Source of the DNA: Candidatus Peregrinibacteria bacterium
GTDB taxonomy: Bacteria > Patescibacteria > Gracilibacteria > UM-FILTER-43-11
DNA: 8,945 nucleotides
Reading direction: 5' to 3'
Assembly (NCBI GenBank): GCA_030620215.1
Contig: JAUXFE010000021.1
Coordinates: forward strand, 1-8,945
Made by a program: the position numbers and the translations under genes. Under the pieces are notes generated by a model. The model ran no database searches. It was not told where the DNA came from and saw only the letters and a list, made by a program, of their open reading frames with translations. How positions within the stretch are numbered: position 1 is the stretch's first letter; every line of letters begins with the position of its first letter. This document shows, piece after piece, positions 1 through 5,618 of this stretch.

Positions 1-66
1 CAGATCATCTGATAGGTGATGATTGTTTTCAATGAGAGCGAGTATTTGTTGTTCGATATCGGTCAT
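1..66 (-). CDS. Hypothetical protein, N-terminal fragment (cut by left window edge)
   Basis: An ATG at 66-64 on the minus strand opens a frame that stays open for 22 codons to the window edge (MTDIEQQIL... ending ...HHLSDDL). The peptide is acidic and looks helical. It lies 52 nt downstream of the stop codon of the small basic protein on the same strand, so co-transcription with that gene is plausible. There is no clear Shine-Dalgarno sequence before the ATG, as for most genes here. A small hairpin (ccccttagggg on the minus strand, 101-91) lies between the two genes, but it lacks a T-tract. No function can be assigned from this fragment, and the gene call itself rests only on the start, the open frame and the spacing. 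Confidence 0.5.
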   Translation of the reverse strand, partial: MTDIEQQILALIENNHHLSDDL

Positions 67-118
67 GGTTTAGTTTTTAGTTTTAATTTTCCCCTAAGGG
101 GAGACTTTGTCTTATTTT

Positions 119-289
119 TTAATCAATCTGGTCGAGGTCTTTTAGAAGTTCTTCTTCAGCCTTTGGCACCTCTATTGCTTTGTGGTGCTGATTTGTTTTT
201 TCACGGATGGCGTCGGCTATTTTACCACCTTCTCTTACTTTTTTAGCATGTTTTGGGTCGTGCTTCCTACGATGTCCGCCTACCGGCAT
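119..289 (-). CDS. Small basic hypothetical protein (56 aa)
   Basis: This is a 56-residue, strongly charged protein. The N-terminal half is rich in His, Lys and Arg (MPVGGHRRKHDPKHAKK...), followed by an amphipathic, mixed-charge C-terminal half (EELLKDLDQID). I do not recognise a family; a nucleic-acid-binding or ribosome-associated role would be a guess from charge only. An upstream in-frame ATG at 307 would add six residues. I chose the ATG at 289 because AAGGAG (300-295) sits 5 nt before it, the clearest Shine-Dalgarno in the window. In addition, a candidate promoter with its -10 at 311-316 would place the transcription start near 304, downstream of the ATG at 307. The stop is TAA at 121-119. 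No signal peptide, membrane segment or Cys-based zinc site is visible. Confidence 0.7.
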   Translation of the reverse strand: MPVGGHRRKHDPKHAKKVREGGKIADAIREKTNQHHKAIEVPKAEEELLKDLDQID

Positions 290-294
290 GAAAT

Positions 295-300
295 CTCCTT
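295..300 (-). promoter_or_regulatory. Strong Shine-Dalgarno that decides the start of the 56-aa gene
   Basis: On the minus strand the sequence AAGGAG is followed by ATTTC and then ATG (289-287). This near-perfect anti-16S match with normal spacing is exceptional in the window, where most starts have none. It selects the internal ATG over the one at 307. Confidence 0.8.
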
Positions 301-310
301 CACCCATAGC

Positions 311-339
311 TTTATAAAATTACAAATTCCAATAACCAA
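311..339 (-). promoter_or_regulatory. Candidate sigma70-type promoter for the 56-aa gene
   Basis: Minus strand: TTGGTT (339-334), a 17-nt spacer, then TATAAA (316-311). The start of transcription would fall near 304, giving a leader of about 15 nt that contains the AAGGAG. The -35 hexamer lies inside the left arm of the inverted repeat at 324-347. The -35 matches the consensus at only three positions, so the -10 and the geometry carry the call. Confidence 0.45.
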
Positions 340-478
340 ATTCCAAACAAATTACAAATCACAATATTCAAATTCCAAACCAATTTGAATAGTTATTTTG
401 GCTATTCCGATAATGTTTGTAGTTTGAAATTTGATCATTGGATATTGTTTGTAATTTGGGATTTGGTTATTGGAATTT
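324..478. repeat. Intergenic inverted repeat (caaattcc family), 24-bp arms
   Basis: The arms at 324-347 and 455-478 are reverse complements with one mismatch in 24 (aaattccaataaccaaat, then t or c, then ccaaa). Weaker complementarity continues inward (attacaaat/caatat-type words against gatattgtttgtaat). A second small hairpin, gaatag (387-392) with ctattc (402-407), lies near the centre. The element fills the spacer between the 128-aa and 56-aa genes, and its right arm overlaps the TAA of the 128-aa gene (479-477). Within each arm the words caaattcc and caaattac recur. No transposase is nearby. It could act as a hairpin between the two transcripts, but there is no T-run after it. Confidence 0.85.
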
Positions 479-863
479 AAATAATGTACACATCGCCGTG
501 TTCGTCTTCGAATTTGGATTTCATCTGGAAGATCGTTTCTACTATATTCTGAATTTGGAATGTGGGTTTTTTATCCAGTTTCCATATTGATTCAAGCTGG
601 CGGATCGTGCTTATTAAATTTATTGCTGTTAAATCTGCTTTTTCCTTTTCTTCTTCGTTTAGATTGTCGTAAACAGCGTGATTGTATAGTGTCTGAGCGT
701 TATGGACATCGAGTTCGCCGTTTTCTATTTTTTTGATAATCATATTCAAAAAATCCTCATGACCTTCATTAAATCCGGTTTGATCTTTAAGCGGTTCGTT
801 TAACCGTTTTTGAGTTTTTGGATCGATAATTACATCTTTATGTTCGTCGAGGGTTTGTTGCAT
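477..863 (-). CDS. Hypothetical protein, 128 aa, acidic and helical
   Basis: Unrecognised 128-residue soluble protein. The N-terminus is polar (MQQTLDEHKDVIIDPKTQKR), followed by predicted helices with regularly spaced Leu and Ile (DFLNMIIKKIENGEL, LTAINLISTIRQLESIWKL) and an acidic C-terminus (FEDEHGDVYII). There are no cysteines, no signal peptide, no membrane segment and no catalytic motif I can name. The ATG at 863 is the natural start: a good -10 (TATAAT at 897-892) lies about 30 nt upstream, with an AT-rich leader and no clear Shine-Dalgarno. The stop TAA is embedded in the first bases of the intergenic inverted repeat, so the repeat abuts or has altered the 3' end. It is upstream of the 56-aa gene on the same strand, but each has its own candidate promoter. 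Confidence 0.75.
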   Translation of the reverse strand: MQQTLDEHKDVIIDPKTQKRLNEPLKDQTGFNEGHEDFLNMIIKKIENGELDVHNAQTLYNHAVYDNLNEEEKEKADLTAINLISTIRQLESIWKLDKKPTFQIQNIVETIFQMKSKFEDEHGDVYII

Positions 864-891
864 TTTTGATTTTCTATTTATTTATCTAAAT

Positions 892-920
892 ATTATAGCA
901 AAAAAAGGCGCGAAAAGCAA
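892..920 (-). promoter_or_regulatory. Candidate promoter of the 128-aa gene, overlapping a terminator
   Basis: Minus strand: TTGCTT (920-915), 17 nt, then a perfect TATAAT (897-892). The transcription start would be near 885, giving a leader of about 22 nt before the ATG at 863. The -35 lies in the 3' arm of the terminator hairpin of the preceding gene, and the T-run of that terminator forms part of the spacer. Confidence 0.6.
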
Positions 921-933
921 TGCTTTTATGCGC
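900..933 (-). terminator. Rho-independent terminator of the phosphoribosyltransferase gene
   Basis: Read on the minus strand, GCGC (933-930) pairs with GCGC (911-908) and AAAAGC (927-922) with GCTTTT (918-913), with a small internal bulge and a tight loop. One C follows, then seven T residues (906-900). This is the only textbook intrinsic terminator I see in the window. It closes the transcript of the gene ending at 1010. Confidence 0.7.
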
Positions 934-935
934 AC

Positions 936-1029
936 TTCTGAGTTCTGATTTCGGATTTCTGATTTAATTTGAAATTTAAAATTCTAGAATCTGGAATTGG
1001 AATCAGAAATCACGAATCAAAATTCAGAA
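936..1029. repeat. Intergenic inverted repeat (ttctgattt family), 29-bp arms
   Basis: 936-964 and 1001-1029 are reverse complements at 24 of 29 positions (core ttctga, gatttctgatt). Between them is a short AT-rich stretch with further self-complementary words (gaaatttaaaattctagaat). The right arm covers the last codons and the TGA stop of the phosphoribosyltransferase gene (1010-1012), so it contributes to that protein's C-terminus. Its sequence differs from the other spacer repeats, but it has the same quasi-palindromic layout. Confidence 0.8.
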
Positions 1030-1642
1030 ATCTTTTAGCTTCACTGTCTTCAACTTGTCCAAAAGTTTCGTAGAATTGTCCTACTGCAAAGAAATCTTCT
1101 TCAACGGATAAGCAGATTATTTCATCTACTTCTTTTTCTAATTTATCATATGAATCCGTGGCGGAAACCGGTATTGCTAAAACTATTTTTTTTGGCTTCT
1201 GTCTGCGGATATACTTAACAGCTGCAAGTGTTGTAAATCCCGTAGCTATTCCATCGTCTACCACGATGCAGATCTTGCCTTTTAGATCCGGAGGATTTGG
1301 GTCACCTCTATAATCTTCATATCTCCTTTTGATTACATGCTTTAGGCGCTGGGTTTCATCGTCGACATAACTTTTGGGGATTCCATACATCTTAACGACT
1401 CCTTCGTTTATCTGGCTCTTGCCATCCGGTCCAACTACACCAATGGCATATTCTTCATTGCCCGGTGCACCGATTTTTTTGGTTACCACAATATCTAATG
1501 GCAGATTCAACTTATCCCTAAGAACCGCACCTATCTCTAATGCGCCACGGGGGATTGCCAGGATTATTGCGTCCTTATTTCCTTTATATTGCTCCAATTT
1601 AGGTAGGAGCTGTTGTGCTGCGTCCTTTCTGTCTTTGAACAT
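1010..1642 (-). CDS. Predicted phosphoribosyltransferase (COG1926-like), 210 aa
   Basis: A soluble type I phosphoribosyltransferase-fold protein. The PRPP-binding loop is at residues 124-138 (ICIVVDDGIATGFTT, with the Asp-Asp pair and GIATG). The N-terminal region has IPRGALEIGAVL (30-41) and the pyrophosphate-loop area DIVVTKKIGAPGNEEYAIG (50-68). The C-terminal FFAVGQFYETFGQVEDSE (184-201) is typical of this family, whose natural substrate is generally not established. I start at the ATG at 1642 because family members begin MFK(D/N)R. The frame stays open upstream to a GTG at 1723, but that part is only a translated 12-bp repeat array (SPIGSPIG, SKWVSKWV). No Shine-Dalgarno is visible at either start. 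The last residues (FLNFDS) are encoded by an arm of the 936-1029 inverted repeat. It lies 88 bp after ribBA on the same strand and ends at a clear terminator. Confidence 0.88.
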   Translation of the reverse strand: MFKDRKDAAQQLLPKLEQYKGNKDAIILAIPRGALEIGAVLRDKLNLPLDIVVTKKIGAPGNEEYAIGVVGPDGKSQINEGVVKMYGIPKSYVDDETQRLKHVIKRRYEDYRGDPNPPDLKGKICIVVDDGIATGFTTLAAVKYIRRQKPKKIVLAIPVSATDSYDKLEKEVDEIICLSVEEDFFAVGQFYETFGQVEDSEAKRFLNFDS

Positions 1643-1648
1643 TGTTCG

Positions 1649-1725
1649 GATTGGGGAGCCGATTGGGGAGCCGATTGGGGAGCACATCGATTTGCTCACC
1701 CATTTGCTCACCCATTTGCTCACCT
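1649..1725. repeat. Two facing 12-bp tandem arrays between ribBA and the phosphoribosyltransferase gene
   Basis: Array A is gattggggagcc, three units (1649-1660, 1661-1672, 1673-1684, the last ending in a). Array B is atttgctcaccc, three units (1690-1701, 1702-1713, 1714-1725, the last ending in t). B read in reverse complement (GGTGAGCAAATG) resembles A, so the two arrays form an inverted pair. For example ggggagca at 1677-1684 faces tgctcaccc at 1693-1701. B is also related to the 12-mer at 5511-5618. The unit length is a multiple of three, so the array is readable in frame with the phosphoribosyltransferase gene. It occupies nearly all of the 88-bp spacer. There are no spacers between units, so it is not CRISPR. 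Confidence 0.9.
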
Positions 1726-1730
1726 ATTGG

Positions 1731-2924
1731 TTACAAGTTTTTAAGCAAATGTCCCATCTTTTGTTTTTTTACAGTCAGATACTTCAAATTGATTTTATTC
1801 GGTTCGATTTCTATGGGGATTCGTTTTGCGATTTTAAGTCCATACCCCTCTAGCCCGATTAGTTTTTTAGGATTGTTTGTCAAAAGTTCTATCCTTTTAA
1901 CACCTAAATCCGCTAAAATCTGTGCACCTATTCCGTAATTCCTCAAATCCGATTTAAAACCGAGCTGATGATTTGCTTCAACAGTATCCAGACCTTTCGA
2001 CTGAAGCTCATACGCCTTTATTTTGTTAGCAAGCCCTATTCCACGGCCTTCCTGGCGCATGTAGAGGAGTATTCCTGCACCTTTTTCGCTGATAAGTTTT
2101 AACGATTCATCCAATTGCTGACCACAGTCACAATGTTTGGATTGGAATGTGTCGCCGGTTAAGCATTCAGAGTGTACTCGTACAAGTACGGTGTCCGTTT
2201 TTTTAACATCGCCCATCACCAAAGCCACGTGTTCTTTAAGATCGATCATGCTTCGATAAACATGTGTATGAAAAATTCCATATTCGGTTGAAAGCTTTGT
2301 TGTTGCTTCTTTTTTGACTAATTTTTCTGTCTGACTGCGGTATTTAATAAGGTCCTGGATCGTAATTATCTGTAAATCATGTTTTTGTGCGAATTTTTCA
2401 AGATCCGGTAATCTTGCCATCGTGCCGTCTGAATTCATAATTTCACAAATAACTCCTGCCGGAGTCATGTCACCAAGTTTCATTAGGTCTACAGTGGCTT
2501 CCGTATGGCCCGCACGGACCAAAACTCCGCCTTGTTTAGCTATAAGCGGGAATATATGCCCCGGTCTTATAAAATCATTAGCTGTCGATTTACTGTCCGT
2601 AATTTTTTTGATCGTCAAAGCCCTATCTACAGCTGAAATGCCTGTAGTGGTATTTTCTTTGGCATCCACTGAAACCGTAAAATTACAGTTTCCGTCCGGA
2701 TTTGAAACCATTGGGTGGAAGTTCAGCCGATAAGCCAATTCTTCTTCGACAGGAACACAAATAAGCCCTCTGCCCTCTTTGGCCATAAAGTTTACTGTTT
2801 CCGGAGTTATAAATTCCGCTGACATCACCAAATCGCCCTCGTTTTCACGATCCTCGTCATCGATTATAATGATCATCTTACCTTGTTTGAGGCCTTTTAT
2901 AGCGTTTTTAATGGTTGAATGCAT
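1731..2924 (-). CDS. ribBA: RibBA: 3,4-dihydroxy-2-butanone-4-phosphate synthase / GTP cyclohydrolase II
   Basis: Bifunctional cytosolic enzyme (397 aa, normal length) for the two entry reactions of riboflavin synthesis. The RibB half (about 1-200) makes DHBP from ribulose 5-phosphate, and the RibA half (about 205-397) opens GTP. RibB motifs: [10 protein letters not shown] (22-31), RPGH (120-123), RAGHTEA (137-143) and the typical junction DLIKYR (191-196). RibA motifs: zinc ligands Cys254, Cys265 and Cys267 in [26 protein letters not shown] (290-298), [11 protein letters not shown] (313-323), [13 protein letters not shown] and LLTNNPKK. All key residues look intact. The ATG at 2924 gives the standard N-terminus. 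There is no Shine-Dalgarno and no FMN riboswitch; a repeat copy lies 8 nt upstream. No other riboflavin gene (ribD, ribE, ribH) is in the window. The gene ends 7 bp before the 12-bp array. Confidence 0.96.
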   Translation of the reverse strand: MHSTIKNAIKGLKQGKMIIIIDDEDRENEGDLVMSAEFITPETVNFMAKEGRGLICVPVEEELAYRLNFHPMVSNPDGNCNFTVSVDAKENTTTGISAVDRALTIKKITDSKSTANDFIRPGHIFPLIAKQGGVLVRAGHTEATVDLMKLGDMTPAGVICEIMNSDGTMARLPDLEKFAQKHDLQIITIQDLIKYRSQTEKLVKKEATTKLSTEYGIFHTHVYRSMIDLKEHVALVMGDVKKTDTVLVRVHSECLTGDTFQSKHCDCGQQLDESLKLISEKGAGILLYMRQEGRGIGLANKIKAYELQSKGLDTVEANHQLGFKSDLRNYGIGAQILADLGVKRIELLTNNPKKLIGLEGYGLKIAKRIPIEIEPNKINLKYLTVKKQKMGHLLKNL

Positions 2925-2932
2925 AGTTTTTT

Positions 2933-3056
2933 AAAACTCTAAGTTCTAAACTCTAAACCCAAAGCAAACTCAAAGTTTAAAATTAAAAAGTTCAAATTTT
3001 ATAGTTTAGAGTTTTGAGTTTAAAATTGATTAGAGTTTTGGATTTAGAGTTTAGAG
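2933..3056. repeat. Quasi-palindromic 7-bp-word element, copy 1 (upstream of ribBA)
   Basis: Words such as aactcta, agttcta and aaaccca recur with a 7-bp period and are then repeated in reverse complement. Outer arms at 2944-2963 and 3037-3056 match at 18 of 20, and inner arms aaactcaaa (2966-2974) and tttgagttt (3013-3021) match exactly. The first 69 bp (2933-3001) reappear in reverse complement at 7013-7080 with one substitution plus a one-base indel with adjacent mismatch. The element fills the spacer between the beta-propeller gene (stop at 3070) and ribBA. It may act both as leader of ribBA and as a hairpin at the end of the preceding transcript. Confidence 0.9.
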
Positions 3057-3069
3057 TTTGTGAAATAAA

Positions 3070-4926
3070 TTAAATCTCTACCTCATAAATCCCTTTCCTC
3101 GTCAATAAATATAATCTGTCCTCATTTTTTTCAATGTAAATCGCCTGAATTTCATCCAGATCTTCAAAGAACATCTGTCCTTGATATCTTCCTCCGGGAC
3201 CAACGTCTTTTTCGATGATTATGACTCGTTTATTTTCAGAATCTAATACATATAAACCATCCAGCTCAGGTGCAGTGAAGATTTGTGTAGCTTCTGAAAT
3301 ATCTACGGCCATGTCTTCTATTTCAAACGGCTGAACATTTGATTTGAATATTTTAACAATTTCGCCACCCTCTTTTAATACGTAGATGTTTCCGTCTATC
3401 GCAATTGATAAAGCGCCATTTAAATCCGCATCCAAATTATATTCTGTTGCGCTGGAATAGTTACTTCGAAGCCTTGAATATTTGTAGATTTGATTTGAAG
3501 ATGGGCTTAATAAGTAGATGTATTTGCCGTATGCCGCAACGTCTACGCCCGGTTTCCATACATCGTCTTCTGTGTTGGCAAATTGAAATTGACCTTCGTC
3601 GTATTCGATAATGCGACCGGATTGAGTTAGAAATATAAGAAGCCCATAATCTTCCATAGCGGTGCTAGCCATAACAACTTCTGTTTCGTCGATAACTTTA
3701 GGGTTCAGAACCTGATCTAAAATCACCTCATAAAGCGCGTTGTATTCGTAGGCAAAGAAATTATCATCCAGATTTACAAGGCCTAATGCCTCTATATCAG
3801 GGTTTTTCTGACTTAAATCAACGTATGCTTTCGTATCGGAAATTCGTTTTATATTGTTGATACTATCTCTTGTTTCCTGAATTTTATCGAGAAGTACCAT
3901 TGCTTCAGAACGGAAATAATCACTTACCAATATATCGCGTGCTTCGCGTTCCACTTTATCCAAAATTGCATTGGCAGTTTCTTTGTCGTTGGCATAGCCC
4001 TTGGTATTCGCCGTATGTATGTCTTGATTCATCGCCTCTATCCGCAATTTGTATTCATCTCGCAGTGCTTCGTTACGTTGGCCGTTTACAAGGAATGAAA
4101 TGCTTATAATGAGCAGAAGCGCGATAACTAAAATAGCCGCAAGAATGGTGTTTTTATTCCAGTCCGGTTTTTTTCTGCCGGTTTTTTTGGAGATAAAACC
4201 GCCTACAGCGCCTAATAATTCCTTACCTTTGTCTAAAATCATACCTATGTAAGGCAATGTTTTTTTGCCTATCTTTCCGGTTGCACGGTGCGGTAATTTG
4301 GTACTAATACATGCAACTCCTATACTTAATTCGTTATCTGAAAGCACTAATTCACGTATTGAATCCAATGCCTCCGTGACACCTTCTGAGCATATCTGAG
4401 CTAATTTGGTTTGAGTTATCAGCCTAAGCAATCTTGATGTTGAGAAAATCACTTTGTCTTCCGGTAATAATTCCCCGCTGGCTATATTTACAAAGAGATC
4501 ATCTGATTTACCGGATAACCCCTCGCTGATCATAGAAAGCTTATCGCGCCTGATAAGATAAGCCTCCGCATCATTTGATTGCGTTAAATGAAGCTCATTT
4601 CCGGAAAAGATGGCGATAATCGCGCTGATTTTCCCTACAGCTTTTGCGCCTCGTTTATCTTTAATATTTTTATAAGTGAGATTGACCTCCTTTAAAGTGT
4701 TTTCAAATCTTTCATAAGCATCGAGTTCAAGATTATCAAAATAAACCTCCTCAACTGTATCGATGATATTCTGAACCGTTGAGCGTGCGAATTTTGTATC
4801 TCCAACAATCTCAAAAGAAAGCCAGACTTGATCGTCGACACGTGGTTTTTTAAGGGTCTTTAACTGTATAAAATGATCTGAATCACGAGCAACGGAAAAT
4901 GTATCAGCTAGGATTTTAAATGACAT
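3070..4926 (-). CDS. Membrane protein: degenerate PP2C-like domain, TM helix, coiled linker, beta-propeller-like domain
   Basis: A 618-aa single-pass membrane protein. Residues 1-210 look like a PPM/PP2C fold: SAIIAIFSGNELHLTQSNDAEAYLIRRDKLSMI aligns in style with the family's GDSRayl..r strand pair, and GELLPEDKVIFSTSRL with the GD.lll.SDG strand. The usual metal-binding Asp motifs (DGMGG, GDS, SDG) are missing, so I expect no phosphatase activity. Residues 247-258 are basic (KKTGRKKPDWNK) and precede the TM helix at 259-280, suggesting an N-in, C-out topology. Residues 283-365 look coiled-coil. Residues 368-618 contain repeated short beta-strand blades (GLLIFLTQSGRIIEYD, KYIYLLSPSSNQIYKYS, GNIYVLKEGGEIVKIF, DGLYVLDSENKRVIII, DRLYLLTRKGIYEVEI), consistent with a beta-propeller. 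Role unknown; a cell-surface sensor or scaffold is an inference. A weak extended -10 (TGATACTAT, minus strand, ending at 4953) is its best promoter candidate. Confidence 0.8.
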   Translation of the reverse strand: MSFKILADTFSVARDSDHFIQLKTLKKPRVDDQVWLSFEIVGDTKFARSTVQNIIDTVEEVYFDNLELDAYERFENTLKEVNLTYKNIKDKRGAKAVGKISAIIAIFSGNELHLTQSNDAEAYLIRRDKLSMISEGLSGKSDDLFVNIASGELLPEDKVIFSTSRLLRLITQTKLAQICSEGVTEALDSIRELVLSDNELSIGVACISTKLPHRATGKIGKKTLPYIGMILDKGKELLGAVGGFISKKTGRKKPDWNKNTILAAILVIALLLIISISFLVNGQRNEALRDEYKLRIEAMNQDIHTANTKGYANDKETANAILDKVEREARDILVSDYFRSEAMVLLDKIQETRDSINNIKRISDTKAYVDLSQKNPDIEALGLVNLDDNFFAYEYNALYEVILDQVLNPKVIDETEVVMASTAMEDYGLLIFLTQSGRIIEYDEGQFQFANTEDDVWKPGVDVAAYGKYIYLLSPSSNQIYKYSRLRSNYSSATEYNLDADLNGALSIAIDGNIYVLKEGGEIVKIFKSNVQPFEIEDMAVDISEATQIFTAPELDGLYVLDSENKRVIIIEKDVGPGGRYQGQMFFEDLDEIQAIYIEKNEDRLYLLTRKGIYEVEI

Positions 4927-4965
4927 TTTTTCTTTGTTAAATTATCAGGTTAATAGTATCACAAA

Positions 4966-5021
4966 ACAACGAAACAACGAAACAATGACATAACGAAACA
5001 ACGACATAACGAAATGACGAA
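4966..5021. repeat. 8-bp tandem array, seven units (acaacgaa / ataacgaa / atgacgaa)
   Basis: Seven consecutive 8-bp units run without interruption: acaacgaa twice, acaatgac, ataacgaa, acaacgac, ataacgaa, atgacgaa. It lies in the divergent spacer between the beta-propeller gene and hpf. The last unit is the same word as tgacgaaa in the array before purN (8370-8377), so this is a dispersed family. Unlike the other loci it has no facing inverted array here. Confidence 0.9.
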
Positions 5022-5031
5022 ATTCAAAACT

Positions 5032-5050
5032 TCCACCGCGGCGGACAGGC
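5032..5050. repeat. Short GC-rich near-palindrome (tccaccgcggcgga) in an AT-rich spacer
   Basis: tccaccgcggcgga (5032-5045) is self-complementary except for one central-arm mismatch and is followed by caggc. Its base composition contrasts sharply with the flanks. It resembles GC-rich hairpin fragments that recur in spacers of several Patescibacteria genomes; that resemblance is from memory and unverified. Confidence 0.45.
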
Positions 5051-5055
5051 AAAAC

Positions 5056-5090
5056 TCAAATTTCAAGTTTCAAATTTCAAGTTTCAAGTT
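5056..5090. repeat. 7-bp tandem array, five units (tcaaatt / tcaagtt)
   Basis: Five exact-period units: tcaaatt, tcaagtt, tcaaatt, tcaagtt, tcaagtt. The array ends on the first T of the hpf -10 hexamer, so it supplies the -35 and spacer region of that promoter. The words are close to those of the 2933-3056 and 6951-7080 elements (ttcaaa, ctaagtt). Confidence 0.88.
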
Positions 5091-5095
5091 ATAAT
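5068..5095 (+). promoter_or_regulatory. Candidate hpf promoter
   Basis: A perfect TATAAT at 5090-5095 has TTTCAA (5068-5073) 16 nt upstream as a weak -35. Transcription would start near 5102, leaving about 19 nt of AT-rich leader with no Shine-Dalgarno before the ATG at 5121. The -35 is inside the 7-bp array. Confidence 0.55.
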
Positions 5096-5120
5096 AGACT
5101 TGTCATTTAATTAAAAAATC

Positions 5121-5435
5121 ATGCAAATTAAAATAATCGCACAAAATATTAATCTAAATGAGGCGCAGGATGATATGATCCGCCAAAAGGTTGAAAAACT
5201 AGCCACTTTTGCTGCTAGAATTTCTGATGAATCAAGTGAAATTAAAGTAGATATCTCTTATGAAAAAACCAAAAACCCCGAACAGGCATATCGTTGTGTG
5301 CTTACTCTTTTTGTTCCTCAGCATACTTTGCGCGGAAAGGCGCGGAACGAATCGCTTCGAAATGTGGTAGATGAAGTTATTGAGAAAGTTAAGGGGCAGA
5401 TAGAACATTATAAGGCTAAAATTATTCGAAGGTAA
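5121..5435 (+). CDS. hpf: Ribosome hibernation promoting factor, short form (HPF/YfiA family)
   Basis: A 104-aa protein of the S30AE / sigma-54-modulation family, which binds the 30S decoding region and stores ribosomes in inactive form during slow growth. The sequence follows the family pattern: MQIKIIAQNINLNEAQDDMIRQKVEKL (first strand and helix), a central strand pair with KVDISYEKTKNPEQAYRCVLTLFV (residues 42-65), then the second helix NESLRNVVDEVIEKVKGQIEHYKAKI rich in Lys. The length matches the short type; the C-terminal dimerisation domain of long HPF is absent. The start at 5121 is the only sensible one and has a good -10 upstream. It is divergent from the beta-propeller gene and upstream of the O-antigen-ligase-like gene, from which it is separated by a large inverted repeat array. 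Confidence 0.92.
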   Translation: MQIKIIAQNINLNEAQDDMIRQKVEKLATFAARISDESSEIKVDISYEKTKNPEQAYRCVLTLFVPQHTLRGKARNESLRNVVDEVIEKVKGQIEHYKAKIIRR

Positions 5436-5440
5436 TTTAT

Positions 5441-5618
5441 TCCAATAGCTAATCCATAGCTGATCCATTGCTAATCCATAGCTAATCCATGGCTAATCCA
5501 ATAGCTACGGGATAGGCAATATGATAAGCAATAGGATAAGCAATAGGATAAGCAATAGGATAAGCAATAGGATAAGCAATAGGATAAGCCATAGGATAAG
5601 CCATTGAATAAGCCATTA
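5441..5618. repeat. Large facing tandem arrays: six 11/12-bp units and nine inverted 12-bp units
   Basis: Left array 5441-5507: six units of tccatagctaa type (first 12 bp, then 11 bp). Right array 5511-5618: nine units of 12 bp, gataagcaatag type, drifting to gataagccatag and aataagccatta at the right end. The left units in reverse complement (ttagctatgga) resemble the right units, so transcripts could fold into a long hairpin of roughly 65-bp arms around cggg. The array fills the hpf to O-antigen-ligase-like spacer and ends 5 bp before the next start codon. It has no T-tract, no direct-repeat/spacer structure and no associated transposase. The right unit resembles the 12-mer at 1690-1725 in reverse complement. 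Confidence 0.92.

Noticed and set aside
67..118. Terminator between the small basic gene and the gene at the left edge
   Set aside because: The hairpin tcccc-tta-gggga has only five pairs and is followed by A-rich, not T-rich, sequence on the minus strand.
119..307. 62-aa version of the small basic protein starting at the ATG at 307
   Set aside because: The strong AAGGAG is placed for the ATG at 289, and the likely transcription start falls downstream of 307.
16..388. Plus-strand frames of 76 and 68 aa
   Set aside because: They are antisense to the small basic gene, rich in Phe and Leu as expected of a complementary shadow, and have no start signals.
324..478. Insertion sequence or MITE
   Set aside because: No transposase or clear target-site duplication; the arms are made of simple recurring words like the other spacers.
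1010..1723. 237-aa version of the phosphoribosyltransferase
   Set aside because: The extra N-terminus is only translated 12-bp repeats, and the family normally starts at MFKDR.
1374..1938. Plus-strand open frames opposite the phosphoribosyltransferase and the end of ribBA
   Set aside because: They are antisense to well-supported genes, run through the repeat array and have no recognisable protein features.
2925..3069. FMN riboswitch upstream of ribBA
   Set aside because: The spacer is AT-rich repeat and shows none of the conserved RFN-element helices.
5511..5618. CRISPR array
   Set aside because: Units are 12 bp and contiguous with no unique spacers, and no cas genes are present.
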